Source of the DNA: Pyxicephalus adspersus
Taxonomy: Eukaryota; Chordata; Amphibia; Anura; Pyxicephalidae
Length of the DNA: 64,000 nt
Assembly: GCF_032062135.1 (NCBI RefSeq)
Contig: NC_092863.1
Location: 16,068,997-16,132,996, forward strand
Direction of reading: 5' to 3'
The position numbers and the translations under genes are program-made. Positions within the stretch are counted from its first letter, which is position 1, and each line of letters starts with the position of its first letter. Below are positions 11,901-22,106 of the stretch, piece by piece. The notes below the pieces were generated by a model, which saw only the letters and a program-made list of their open reading frames with translations, was not told where the DNA came from and searched no databases.

Positions 11901-14900
11901 CCTGGGTGTTGGCAATGCAAATTCAGCTGGAAGAATGAAACCCTTCTCTAATGGTGTTGGTAACGTTAGGGTCCTTGGGATTGGGATGTTGAGACCAACT
12001 CACTCCCCCACCACCCCCCTGGTCCCATTAGTAATTGTTAGGTGGCTTACATTTATTCTTAAATAATTAAATTCAGTATCTGATTACGTTGATCCTGCTG
12101 TTTCTGCACAACCTTATTTCATGTACCAAGGTCAGAAACCACTGGAACCTGGCTTATCCAGGTAATGGGTTTCCTTTACCTCTGTAGCTCAAGGAAAAGT
12201 CTAAGGTGCCACTGGTGTTTACCCAAGGGATAATGAGTTTGCTGCCAGTATGGTTGTGCCCCTCATCCATAGAATGAGGATCCAAAAAAATCATAAAATA
12301 AAAAAATTGCATAAAACTTCCAAGAGAAAGCCCCCTGCTTCTATCAGGGCTAAGGGCTCTTGAGAAGAGTAGTGGGGCAGCGTGCTGTGATAATTTTAGA
12401 AAGCTATGTACACCATCCCATCAGCTCCTACCACCAAGATTGTATAGAGAAGGGCAGAGACATTTGATGGCTAAAAGAGTTATGTAATGAATTTGGAAAT
12501 TAGCATGTTAATACGAAGAAAAAAAAAGGACAAGCATAGAAAATAAAAGGGCATTAAGCTTTAAAATAGAAAAGTTTTTGCAGAATATACACTTTCAACA
12601 AGCCTATAAATAATAAATAATTGTGACCGTCCGCAGAGCATATTTGTTAAGGCTGTAAAGTCGTACAACGCTGGAGACTTCAGACGCAGCACTGAAGAGA
12701 TGGAGCAGGCATTGCCTTCGTATTACAAAGCATACAACAACTGTCTAACAGGCTGTGAAGGCGTTTATGAAATGAAAGAGTTTAAAGACTTCTATCCAGC
12801 CGTTGCAGGTAATTTGCTTTTTTTAGTTTTCACATCACTGCTCAATGTATATGGGTGCAGTCTACCTAATATGTGAGTGCTTTGAGCTTGCTGGAGGCCT
12901 GTTCTGAAGTATGAGGGTCTTTCTTGGTTCTCCAGCTTGCCTCTGCCTGTTGCCTGCCACAGGCTATGCTATTTGCTCCAGTGAAGTTGCCTTTTGTGAC
13001 AATTCCAGCTTCAGCAGAACTAAGGTCACAACCTAGGGTGTGTGAGGTATTACTATTCACAAAATACCTTGGTCATACCTATTACGTCTTTTTTACCACA
13101 ATCCACCATAATGGAGAAGTCTTGCTATTCATTTTGAGTAGATAAAAACAATTCTAGACATTTAATTTTTTTACAACACAAGGCAATATCTGATGTTCAG
13201 TAGATCATACCATCCAAGCTCCTACGCAAGACTGTTGGATGGTAAAACACATGCACTTGCTTGGTATAGTCCTATCCCCTTCTAGCCAATGTCTATGTTG
13301 ACCAAGCTTTTCAGTCTCAAGCCACAACTCCTTACTGTAAAACTGAATACTATGGATCTAATTATCTGTCACTGGTGATTCTGTATCATCCAGCAAACCT
13401 GGAATGTATCTGGTCCAGGATTTAAAACATTTGCTAAATAATAGAAAATTATTTTATTTAATCCATTTCAGATATTTGCGGAACACCAAGGTCCACCCAT
13501 AATAGTCTTCTTTATCTTCTATCTTCTCTAGTCTTGAAGAGCTTTAATAAACCAGGCCCTAAAACTCATCGCTGGATTGACTTCTCAAAGTCTGCTGGGA
13601 CTACTGACTTCACATCCAGTAGATCTTATAGGGATTTTTAATGATTACACAAGGGAGGCTTTTATAGTTAAATACCATGCTGAACATACGTCAAATGCTC
13701 ATATAATCCCATTGGTTTTTGATTGTTGGTTTTATAAAACCTTAATATGTGTTTTTTCTTTGCTGTTATTCCCATATCAGATCATTTAACTGATGTCTTG
13801 GAATGCAAAGTGCAGTGCGAGTCCAACCTAACTCCTAACGTTGGAGGATATTTGGTTCAGAAGTTTGTGGCCACCATGTACCACTATCTGCAATTTGCAT
13901 ATTACAAATGTAAGTAATGACCAACAAATGACTATGGGAAAGGCTAAAGTTGGCCAGTGATGGAAGATGAAGGGCAGTCACTAGTGGTCAACTGCTAGAT
14001 GATATGCTCAATGTTTCTTCCTCTGGTGGCTATACAAGGGGAACAATAATGATTGACCAGGTGGGGAAAGGGTAGAGAAACCTAAGCCTAGAATTGAGCT
14101 TTAACATTTAGCAAATTTAACAAGGTGGCTTTTATTTCTTAAGAGGATCTTGAGGCTGACAGGGAGAATATCAAAGGGAGTATTCTTTTATTCAAGGTCT
14201 TATATAACCCTTGGCTGGCAAATCAGTTGTTTTTTTTCTCTGGTTCTGGGCAGAAAAACAGCACTAGTATTACTAAGCTAGTACTAAACCATGTGCTATA
14301 AAATGTATTTCTAACTATAACATGAATTTCTAATGTGAATAACGTGAACTTTAGGATTTCACAAGAATGCAGTTTTCATGCTTAGACCGCTCAATTTTGT
14401 TTCATAGTGAATGACGTTAGGAATGCCGTCCAGTGCGTGTCCAGCTACATGTTGTTTGATCCTTCAGATACAGTCATGCAACAAAACCTGGCTTATTACA
14501 AGTTCTACAAGGAGAAATGGGACCTTGAAGACTCAGATTTCAACCCCAGAGAGGTAACACACAGTTAATAATCTACATTTTTATATGCTTGATTTCAATG
14601 TTTTCTTACTGTTTTAATTTAGTTTATAAATACCCTAGAAGGATCTGCAATTAATTTATATCAATAGCTATTTAAAAAAAGATATTCAGTTCACATGGAT
14701 TTAGTCCTAATAGATAATTTTATTTATACACTTGCATTGTGAGTAGGAGCATAAAGGTATAGTATACATAAGTCAGTGGTTTAGTTAACTTATGCATGAA
14801 GTTTGGTTTTAAAAAAACAAAAATAAAATGTAGGCAATCTGTAGGTTGCTGTTGCATGCCTCTCCTTCTAAAACTGCTATGGTCACCTACGGCAGATCAC

Positions 14901-17900
14901 CAGTAGCCCTTTCTATATTTCTCACAATATAGATTCACTTTAATATCTTGCATCTGACTTTAAAACCAAGAAAACATTACTGTCTAGGACAGTGGTCGCC
15001 AACCGGTGGTCCACAAGAAAATTTTGGTGGTTAGCAGCACTGTCCCCTGTATGGACACAACCTGCCCACTCTCCCATCGCAGGCTCAGACTGCTTGCTAA
15101 ACATCCTGGGGGGATAGTAGCGCAGGGCTGTGGACACAAACTTTTGTACCTGCTACTGTCCCCCAGAATTTAGCCAGCAGGTCTGAGCCTGTGATGGGAG
15201 ACTGGGCAGGTTCCAGCATCATGACCTCCCTCTGGGGAACCTTCCCGAAAGGTTGGTGACCATTGGTGTGGGAGATGTGTTGATATCTCACACTTCACTG
15301 ACCATGATTCCAATGATAGGTGTACTTTTAATACATTTTTTAATTTACTGCTGCTCTATGTCTTATTAAAGACGTACAGATATGGTATTTAAATTGAGAA
15401 AGAATTAAGTGACTTTTCAGTTGTAAAACTAGGTTTTTTTAATATTCATAATTTCGGATGCTATTTGTCTTCACTACAGGAAGCCACTCGGTATCAGAAC
15501 CAGACACTGCGCCACAAAGAGCTACTGCAGTTTGCTCAAGATTTTCTCCGTCGGGATGATGATGAGGTAAAAGCTGAAAATTAGCTTTCCAAAGTAATGG
15601 GTTCACTTGATAGGCCACCCACACTTTGCCATTTGAGGATTTTAAACACTTGGGACATCTGGGTATGGGGTTCATGTGACCCTCTCCGCTACTTTTTGGT
15701 ATTGGATACCAGAGTGGTCAATAACCACACGAGATTCTATGTGGGGGTGAAGAAGAAAGGTCAACAACCCTGTGTAAGTTCTGACAAAGACCAACACCAA
15801 GGCCTTTCTACTCAGGGTGACATGGGGGGGTGGTTAAATGGTAAGTATTAAAAGCTAATGAGGCACCTTATCATGTGCACCCTAACGTTTCCCTAATTGG
15901 CATCTTCCAGATTGTCCTATGTACTATGAGTACCATAGCTAAATAATGTAGGCACCAAGGTTGGTAAAGTGGTGAGAGAGCTTGACTGACCTTGGTGTAC
16001 ATGGAGCTTGATATTTAAAGCCCTGCAGTCATGCTTTTTCAGCAATACAGTATATATTACTCATTTAGTCATATGAAAATATATACAGAACCCTATGGGG
16101 TCCATTTATATAGCAGTAAATCCGACATTGCTTTAAACATTACCTAGTGGGCAATCAATTACTACCATAAAAACACATGGACCTTGGAGATTCTCTATTA
16201 GAAAATGTTTTAGGGAATGCCTGGTTCACTGCATTAAACAGACCCCTATATGTTCTCCACATGCAATATAAAATATAGGTGATAAAAATGTGTGTGCCAT
16301 AATTTCTGGTTGAGAAAGTCCAACAGCAAAACCAAGCATGCCAAATAATATACCTTTATAATGCATCTGTTACGATGTGATTATTATTTGTTTGTTGTTT
16401 ATATTGCTGGCTTTTATATTGTTGGCTTTGGGTTTATGACAAGCCATCATTTTTGTCATTTTTATCACTGAATGGACAGGTTGGTGTCATCCTTGTAACA
16501 GTTACGAAGTTTGGTGCTCTTGATGTTTTATTGTCTTCTCTTCATTTACAGTACCATTAATAGCTCAGCCTTTACTCATAATTACTGTATATAATTTGCT
16601 GGTTCACAAAGGCCAGAGTGTCAGGCTAGAGTGGGTGGCTTTTCTGGGAAAGCAATAGTTTCATTATGAGTATTTCTCATAACTCACACTGTCACTGTGT
16701 CTATTGTAAAAGTAGGAGGATATTGTCCAAATATCGTAAAACAGCTGTGACACCATTGAATGGACAACACCAGACAACAGAAGATAGAGTATGGGGTATA
16801 TGTCCAAGTTCTCCATATCTTTTGCTTGCCTACCTTTTTGTATTCATGAGCATTTAGGGGGTGACATCATATCATATGCAAGGGAAGGGAATAATATCTA
16901 CCTGCCATCATTTCTTAGGAAGTTTGGTCTTGGAAGTTTTGGGTCTTACTACCCAATGTTGTGTGTTCCAGGTTCTGCTGTTAAAATTTACCCAATAGCA
17001 AAAAGCTAAAGGAGTGTAAACCTCTTATAATGGCTGCTCTGGTGGGTTTGGAATCCATTAATAAACCCCAAAACTTTTAGGTAATCCAAGTCTATCGTAT
17101 GTACCAAAAAGGTAAATATCAGATAATATGGACCAACTCTTAAAAGGGGGCACTTGGTAGGCTTTTCTAATTCCCTCCAAACAAAACCCCATGCCAGGTG
17201 TGTATGGTGTACTGAACTGGTTAGTAGGTATGAAGGCAATCCATGGGTATTGCGTGGTAGTAGCTCTTCACTCTTTTTTTTGTCTTAGCATTCCAGAATA
17301 TAGTGCCTGTGTGAACATAGCCCAGAAAGACCAAGGATTATGTACCAATTCATATCATATTTGTACAGTAGGGATAAGGTCAGGACTCTTTGGAGACCAC
17401 TTGAGTTCCTCCACCTAACGTCATCAAACAATATCTTTTATAGATAAAACTTTGTTTTATTCTTTTGGAAGGTACTCCACAACATTTTGTGTGTATCGTG
17501 TATTTTTAAGTTCTTGTCCTAGCATTTAGAACTTGGTCATTGTGTGTTGTTGACATAGTTACAGCTGCTGTTTTTACAGTCAGGAGACCAAGAATAGAAG
17601 CTTATCGGAGACAATTAACTTGACCTTATCCGTTTCAGATAATACTACATATTTTCTTGTCACTATGGATGACAATATAGTGACTTATTTGTTTATTATA
17701 GTCTGGTTGACCAAAAGTCCAATGTCTCCACTCTCTTTCTTGAGACTGAAATATATTACAATATCTTGAAATCTAAATATGGTCCCCTAACATATCCGCT
17801 TGCATGGAGAAAACAATGCTTATTGATGTCTGGTCTGCTAAATAATCACACAGTTTCATATATTATATTATTTGCATTGTTGAATCCTGCAGCATTTTTT

Positions 17901-18778
17901 CCAGTGTTATATTTTGCTTCTAACGTTGGTTAGATCAGGAAAGACTTAGAACCTCTTTTAGGTTACTATTGCTGTGTATGTAAGCTCTTCGGGGCTCCTC
18001 CTGTGTCACTGTCTGAATCTGTTTGTCATTTGCAACCCCTATTTATTTGTACAGCGCTGTGTAATATGGTGGAGCTATATAAATCCTGTTTAATTTTATT
18101 ATTAATAATAATATTAATAATACTATGTCCCAGAGGAAACATCAGCTATATTTGTCTGCAAAGAGCTGACTTACTTCTCAAAAGCCATGACCCTACTATC
18201 TCCAGCGTTGGATTATGGTCCCATTTCGGCTTATAGAAAGCTGAAAAGGATTCATAACCCAAGGATGCACACACCTATGATAGGGGGCTAGGGGTAGGCT
18301 ATGGGTTTGGGATTTCTTTTTAATAATTTTGTCTTGATAATGAAGGCTGTTTTAGAACCCTTCCAAGTCCCATGAAGCATTACCTATAGCAGTCTGTGTT
18401 TACAGCTGCCAAAGCAATCCCCCATTATTCTGCTTATGTTTTATTGAACTGTCCAAGCAGTGGTACTTTTATGAACTTTGATTTTGCCAAGAAACATTAA
18501 GATGCTTTATATTGTGCAGGACCTTTGTAAATGGTGTCTACCTGATGCCCCACCACCCTCTTTCTCAGTAATAGTTCCCTAGGATGCTTATTGTACAGAG
18601 CATTGATCTAATTGTGTACATTTATATATTACAGATTGAAGTGGGAGCAGTCCAGGACACAGAACCAGCCCCATCTGATGCAGAATTTGAAGGAGATGGG
18701 GATTATGAGGAAGGGATTTATGCTGAGTGGTGGACAGAACCAAAGTCAAAAGGAGATGTGGCTGACAAAGTAAACTAA
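5465..18778 (+). CDS. P3H4: P3H4 (SC65/LEPREL4), complete seven-exon gene
   Basis: P3H4 is the non-enzymatic member of the CRTAP/prolyl 3-hydroxylase family. It is an ER protein that complexes with P3H3, LH1 (PLOD1) and cyclophilin B to support lysine hydroxylation of the collagen triple helix. CDS join: 5465-5938, 10980-11129, 12637-12808, 13781-13909, 14408-14553, 15480-15566, 18635-18778. This gives 1302 nt, 433 residues plus TAA, very close to the human length. All introns are GT-AG and all phases agree. Residues 1-20 form a signal peptide. Four CxxxC motifs typical of the family lie at 77-81, 119-123, 244-248 and 274-278. An N-glycosylation sequon is at N281. The C-terminal tail is acidic with paired tryptophans (YAEWW). 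There is no 2-oxoglutarate dioxygenase domain, which separates it from P3H1-3. The ATG at 5465 has a weak -3 base but a G at +4; the next Met is residue 5, still within the signal. Confidence 0.97.
6003..6445. repeat. Two direct copies of a CCATAC...GATTGTACAA repeat end
   Basis: The stretch near 6009 (CCATACAC, then GATCTGATTGTACAA) recurs near 6413 (CCATACG, then CAATCTGATTGTACAA) in the same orientation. They belong to the same dispersed family as the fragments at 706-975. The element outline is uncertain. Confidence 0.4.
9859..10235. mobile_element. hAT-like non-autonomous element (CAGGGGTCATCAAACT end)
   Basis: The left end CAGGGGTCATCAAACTTT and following GGCCATTTTAGGAG match the ends of the elements at 46800 and 60888. 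The right part (GTATCTGGCCTAAAGGCTGG, then AGTTTGCCGACCTCT) is the inverted counterpart. A convincing 8-bp target duplication is not visible because the right terminus is altered next to the palindrome at 10234. The open frames over this interval are shadows of the GC-rich element. Confidence 0.7.
10234..10277. repeat. Perfect 18-bp-arm palindrome
   Basis: CTTACTGCTTTAAAAAAA at 10234-10251 is the exact reverse complement of 10260-10277, with an 8-base spacer containing the GATATC palindrome. It abuts the right end of the hAT-like element, so it may be part of that terminus, a small foldback insertion, or a repair product. Confidence 0.9.
10358..10515. repeat. Dispersed repeat with GATCCAGCAAACCTG core
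   Basis: The words GATCCAGCAAACCTGGAATG and, downstream, a TTTGGCAAATATTAG-like word occur here. They also occur near 13388-13445 (ATCCAGCAAACCTGGAATG, TTTGCTAAATAATAG) and near 38349-38375 (GATCCAGCAAACCTGTAATG). This is a low-copy degenerate family whose boundaries were not resolved. Confidence 0.5.
10980..11129 (+). CDS. P3H4: P3H4 exon 2 (residues 159-208)
   Basis: The acceptor is a pyrimidine tract ending TTCTTGTAG. The exon opens [19 protein letters not shown], the conserved helix that follows YFK in CRTAP/P3H proteins. It ends AQPFE before GTAAGT. Exactly 50 codons, phase 0 at both ends. Confidence 0.95.
11130..12636 (+). other. P3H4: P3H4 intron 2
   Basis: 1.5-kb intron bounded by GTAAGT and CCGCAG. 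Nothing beyond ordinary intronic sequence and A-rich runs near 12290 and 12520 is recognised. Confidence 0.9.
12637..12808 (+). CDS. P3H4: P3H4 exon 3 (residues 209-265 plus first base of 266)
   Basis: The acceptor is CCGCAG. Encodes a helical repeat ([20 protein letters not shown]) and the third CxxxC motif (CLTGC). It ends after one base of the next codon at GTAATT. It is too short to stand out as an open frame and was found by continuity of the family sequence. Confidence 0.93.
12809..13780 (+). other. P3H4: P3H4 intron 3
   Basis: 0.97-kb intron containing one copy of the GATCCAGCAAACCTG-type dispersed repeat near 13388-13445. The open frames here have no family resemblance. Confidence 0.9.
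13781..13909 (+). CDS. P3H4: P3H4 exon 4 (residues 266-308 plus first base of 309)
   Basis: The acceptor is CCCATATCAG. The split codon gives Asp, then [20 protein letters not shown]. This holds the fourth CxxxC motif (CKVQC) and a possible N-glycosylation site (NLT). The exon closes with [15 protein letters not shown] before GTAAGT, phase 1. Confidence 0.94.
13910..14407 (+). other. P3H4: P3H4 intron 4
   Basis: 0.5-kb intron bounded by GTAAGT and TTTCATAG. No repeat or RNA gene is recognised. Confidence 0.9.
14408..14553 (+). CDS. P3H4: P3H4 exon 5 (residues 309-357)
   Basis: The acceptor is TTTCATAG. Encodes [20 protein letters not shown] and then [16 protein letters not shown], a hallmark block of the CRTAP/P3H family. 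It ends FNPRE before GTAACA, phase 0. Confidence 0.94.
14554..15479 (+). other. P3H4: P3H4 intron 5, carries a hairpin MITE
   Basis: 0.93-kb intron; 14990-15265 is a hAT-like hairpin element (see separate entry). The remainder is AT-rich and unremarkable. Confidence 0.9.
14990..15265. mobile_element. hAT-like hairpin MITE, copy 1
   Basis: The terminal inverted repeats are CAGTGGTCGCCAACC (from 14990) and the complement of CAATGGTCACCAACC (ending 15265). The flanking 8-mers GTCTAGGA and GTGTGGGA agree at 6 of 8 positions, consistent with a decayed hAT target duplication. Internal arms at 15071-15114 and 15159-15200 are inverted copies (CGCAGGCTCAGAC against GTCTGAGCCTGTG), so the transcript would fold into a long hairpin. 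Copies 2 and 3 are at 21834 and 31569. Confidence 0.75.
15480..15566 (+). CDS. P3H4: P3H4 exon 6 (residues 358-386)
   Basis: The acceptor is CACTACAG. Encodes [20 protein letters not shown] and then DFLRRDDDE, ending before GTAAAA. 29 codons, phase 0 at both ends. Confidence 0.93.
15567..18634 (+). other. P3H4: P3H4 intron 6
   Basis: 3.07-kb intron. A dispersed repeat at about 17975-18125 ends in an (AAT)n-like tail. No additional exon is recognisable; the upstream extension of the exon 7 frame at 18584 is intronic. Confidence 0.9.
17975..18125 (+). repeat. Interspersed repeat with GTACAGCGCTG core and AAT tail
   Basis: The order TAAGCTCTTCGGGG, CCTGTGTCACTGTCTG, TTGTACAGCGCTGTGTAATA, GAGCTATATAAATCC and then an ATTATTAATAATA tail defines the family. 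A reverse-orientation copy is at about 41030-41140, and shorter reverse or partial pieces are near 33605-33675 and 49130-49190. I recall similar repeats in frog genomes. The simple-repeat tail suggests a retroposon 3' end, but the class is not proven here. Confidence 0.6.
18635..18778 (+). CDS. P3H4: P3H4 exon 7, stop codon (residues 387-433)
   Basis: The acceptor is ATATATTACAG. Encodes the acidic C-terminus characteristic of P3H4 ([20 protein letters not shown], then WW) and ends at the TAA at 18776-18778. No KDEL-type ER retention signal follows, in line with retention through the complex partners. Confidence 0.95.
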   Translation: MEVGAVQDTEPAPSDAEFEGDGDYEEGIYAEWWTEPKSKGDVADKVN

Positions 18779-19120
18779 AACTTTGGGTCTACACATGAAC
18801 TTATATGATCAACACCAAAAATGACACAAGGAGCCCAGTGTTGATCATAAGGAAATACTCTTCTTGAAATCAGAAACATTCCATAAACTGTTGTGAAAAA
18901 ATCATGAATACAATGGAAAAATAATGGTTCTATATATAATTCTGATGCGTAAAAGGGACTTTTTTTTCTGCTTATCCTGATTAACAAGTGATAGGCCTGG
19001 CCATCCATGGTCAAGTCTCATTTCCCCAAGACACGTTCTGAAGTTTTTCTTGGTTTTTAGGGGATCCACCAAACACTCTAATGTTCTATGCCATAATAAA
19101 CACTTTTTCATGTCTGAAAA
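18779..19120 (+). other. P3H4: P3H4 3' UTR with candidate poly(A) signal
   Basis: The first canonical AATAAA after the stop is at 19095-19100, followed by a T-rich stretch and GT-containing sequence. This gives a 3' UTR of about 340 nt. Later AATAAA-like words near 19477 and 19493 could be alternative sites. Confidence 0.6.
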
Positions 19121-20195
19121 TGCTTGTTATTGGGAGCCAAGTGCCACAAATCCTGATTGGCGAAAGAGATACCTGATTTTCTTTCATTGTAGTATTGATT
19201 AGGTCATGCAAGGCCACATGAAGCAATTTTCAAACATTTTCAAAGGGATGCAAAATTAACCATTCAAGACAGCAAGTTATTCCAACACCTGCTTATGGGT
19301 TTAAAATGTGGGCATTTAAATATGTATATGCCAATCAGGTCTGTCTACTTATCTGGAAAAACTTTGATACTTCCTGATGGCACAAGGTTTCCCATACTGG
19401 GATCCTCCTGCTGGGTATCCCCCCATACCCATTTAATTGGAGGGAACTTCTGCATTCCAGACTATTCAAAGAATAATAAAAGAAATTGCAAAATAAAATG
19501 ATCTTGTAACTCTTCTATTTTACCCTTCAGAACTCCTTGCTTCTTGCTGACATAAGGTTTTAATAATATGGTTGTTTTTTAGTTGTAAAGTCAGATAAAA
19601 AAAAAACTAAAACAAGAACCTAAAAAATATGAATAACACAAAATTGGATCTTCTCACAGCAACATTGATGGAAAATGTTCCAGGTCCATATGTTTACAAT
19701 GGCGGGGATCTTTACCTGACAACATGGTGAACGAATGTAAGATTCACTGCTTCTTAAATAGAGATGTTAATTTGATTTCAAAAACCAATTTTAAAATTCA
19801 CAACATTTAATCCTTCCATGAAGCTCATTGTTCTATTTCTTCCGTTAACTTTTTTCCTAATTCTCAAATTCTTTTCTGTGCATATAATAGAGACTGCCGG
19901 TAGCTTTGCCTATGCTTGTTAAGCATAGGTTATCAATAAGTCCATTTGAATAATGACATTTAGTCTTGGAGTGCATGCATGTGGACAAGAAGTGACTGCA
20001 AAGAAGCCGGTGAAGATTTGCATCATTGAGCTGCAAAAAGATGATGAAATATACCATTAAAAGCAATTTGTTCTCTAACTTGCATGTTTATCCAAACTTC
20101 TACAGTAGCTTCTGATTCACTGGGTTGGAACAAGTATGCAGATTGAAAATTCTGATTTAAAACTTTTGCAAACTCCAGGAAGTAATTCCTGATAG

Positions 20196-20214
20196 TGGCC
20201 ACTAGGTGGCGCTA
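20196..20214 (+). promoter_or_regulatory. Candidate CTCF binding site
   Basis: TGGCCACTAGGTGGCGCTA fits the long vertebrate CTCF core (TGGCCASYAGRKGGCGCYR-like) almost perfectly, in forward orientation on the plus strand. It lies 1.1 kb past the P3H4 poly(A) signal and 22.7 kb before the presumed JUP promoter, a plausible place for a domain boundary. Occupancy cannot be judged from sequence. Confidence 0.6.
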
Positions 20215-21833
20215 TTGCACAGGTTCCCCTGTATGCACAGCTTTGTACAGGACACAACTGTGCAATGCATGCTGCCTTGTCAATGCAATGGCTTCATTGA
20301 GTTTAAATCATATTTAGGATTTATATAAGTAAATTTTCCCTCAACTTTCAGTCCTTTGTTGCTCTTACTATCATGAAGAAATAATATATTCACCAAATAA
20401 TTAAATCCTAAATCCTGCAATATAATTAATGTAAAGTGTAATAGAAAATATACCTAGCTCTAAAGGTACAGTATCCCCTGTATTACTTAGGGCATATATT
20501 TTTTCTATATCAAAACTGCAGAAAATAAGGGAAAGTTAAACTGATAAAACATTCTTTAAAAAAGGTTAAATTCAGCCAAGAAATACGTGGCATGCAAAAT
20601 ATCTGGCACGTCAACGCTTGTAAATACATCACCTCTATGCAGAAACTTGTGTGAGTTTTCATTTTAACAGAGGTGAAGAAGTAATGAAGCCCACTTCAAA
20701 TTCATTTATAAACAATTGAAGGGGAACACTGATTCCTGGTAAAAAAAACAGATCCTTGGGGGTGTCAAGATGGACATTTCTGCCAATCAGCAGGGGGGGG
20801 GAGGAGAGGAGCAAGGACAAAAGTTTTATAGGTTGATCTCACTGATGTTTAGGCCTTTTTTGGATTTTATAGAGGCTTCAGTGGGTCTTTTATTGCAGCT
20901 TAGTAACATGGTTGCTGTGATAAGTCATAAAGCAGACAGCAATAATTGTGTATTTATTACAAAATGAATCACATGATTACCGCTTATCACTTTCAGACTC
21001 ATTGTCATTGTATTCACTGGCTTCCTACGCCTAGTAGTGAAATACAGGTAAAGACGCCAGTCAGCAGTGAAGTTTCTCTGTGAATCCGTCATCTTGTAGT
21101 CATAACAGAATCCTGACACAGACACAAAACATGGAAAGATTGAGATGATAATGAGTGAGTACAGGTTTGGGTGCTTTTGCTTTTGAATTCAGGAATAAAG
21201 AAGAAGTCATAATTGAAAAAAAAGAATGGTTGGTTGTGAAAAACAACAATTAGAGGACAACCCAGCCCATGGCCCCAAAGCTTGGACTCTAATCCACGAA
21301 AGTTTGTAGTATCCTTCTACAATCTATGGCCAAAAAATTAGATGGCCGTTTTTTGATTCTCTTTGCCTATCCTATGGATATAGTACCTGTTGATTTCCCT
21401 CTTACTTTGACAGGGTACCAACTCTTTTTGTTCACCTTTGTTGACCTTCGGGCAATTTAGACTTTAAAGTGGACCTTCAACTCATATAGAAGGTGCGATA
21501 GGGCTGGCTAGACTCCGTTTTTAAATCACCTAATATTTGTAAAATGTACCTGTTAAAGCTAGAGTTGGACTTATCCATACCTTACCCTGGTATTTCACCC
21601 AGTGTCCAGGAGAAGATCACATCATTTGCCTTCTCATGTAAACTCAAAGCTGGAGAACATTGGCAGGTAAAACCAACAGCGGGCCCCTGTGCAGAACTAA
21701 CCTGGGGCTCCCTTATCGAACTGACTTAGAGCCTCTGTTGGCTGAGAAGGATCTGGGGCCGTCATGAAGCGGCACACCTTGCACTTCAGCATGTCTGCCC
21801 CAGCTGGAGAACTTCCACAAGAATGGATTGGAG

Positions 21834-22106
21834 CAGCAGTCACCAAGTGGTGATTCGCAAGAAAATTTTGGTGGTCAGAAGGACCACCTTCTTGGAGGGG
21901 GGGCGCACCGGCCAAAGCCGCGGACCACGTCTTCCGTATGGATTGCAGGCTCAGACCTGCAATGGGAGAGTGGGCGGGTTCTGGCATTATGACGTCACTA
22001 TGAGGGAAGGTTCTTCCCCTTTGAGTGGCACACGGCTACCTGTGCATGCACAGTTCAGGGCCCATAAGTTTAGTGGTCCGTTGGTCTGAAAAGGGTGGCC
22101 AACACT
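21834..22106. mobile_element. hAT-like hairpin MITE, copy 2 (loop deleted)
   Basis: Begins CAGCAGTCACCAA and ends GGTGGCCAACACTG. The flanking 8-mers GATTGGAG and GACCGGAG match at 6 of 8 positions. It shares CACAAGAAAATTTTGGTGGT-like sequence with copy 1 and CATTATGACGTCACT with copy 3. The long internal arms are reduced to a tight palindrome (ATTGCAGGCTCAGACCTGCAA), so most of the arms and the loop are missing. Confidence 0.7.

Noticed and set aside
20925..21125. Minus-strand frame with FCYDYKMTDSQRNF that looks exon-like
   Set aside because: No consistent splice sites or partner exons, and the flanks look like old interspersed repeat; I could not tie it to any protein.
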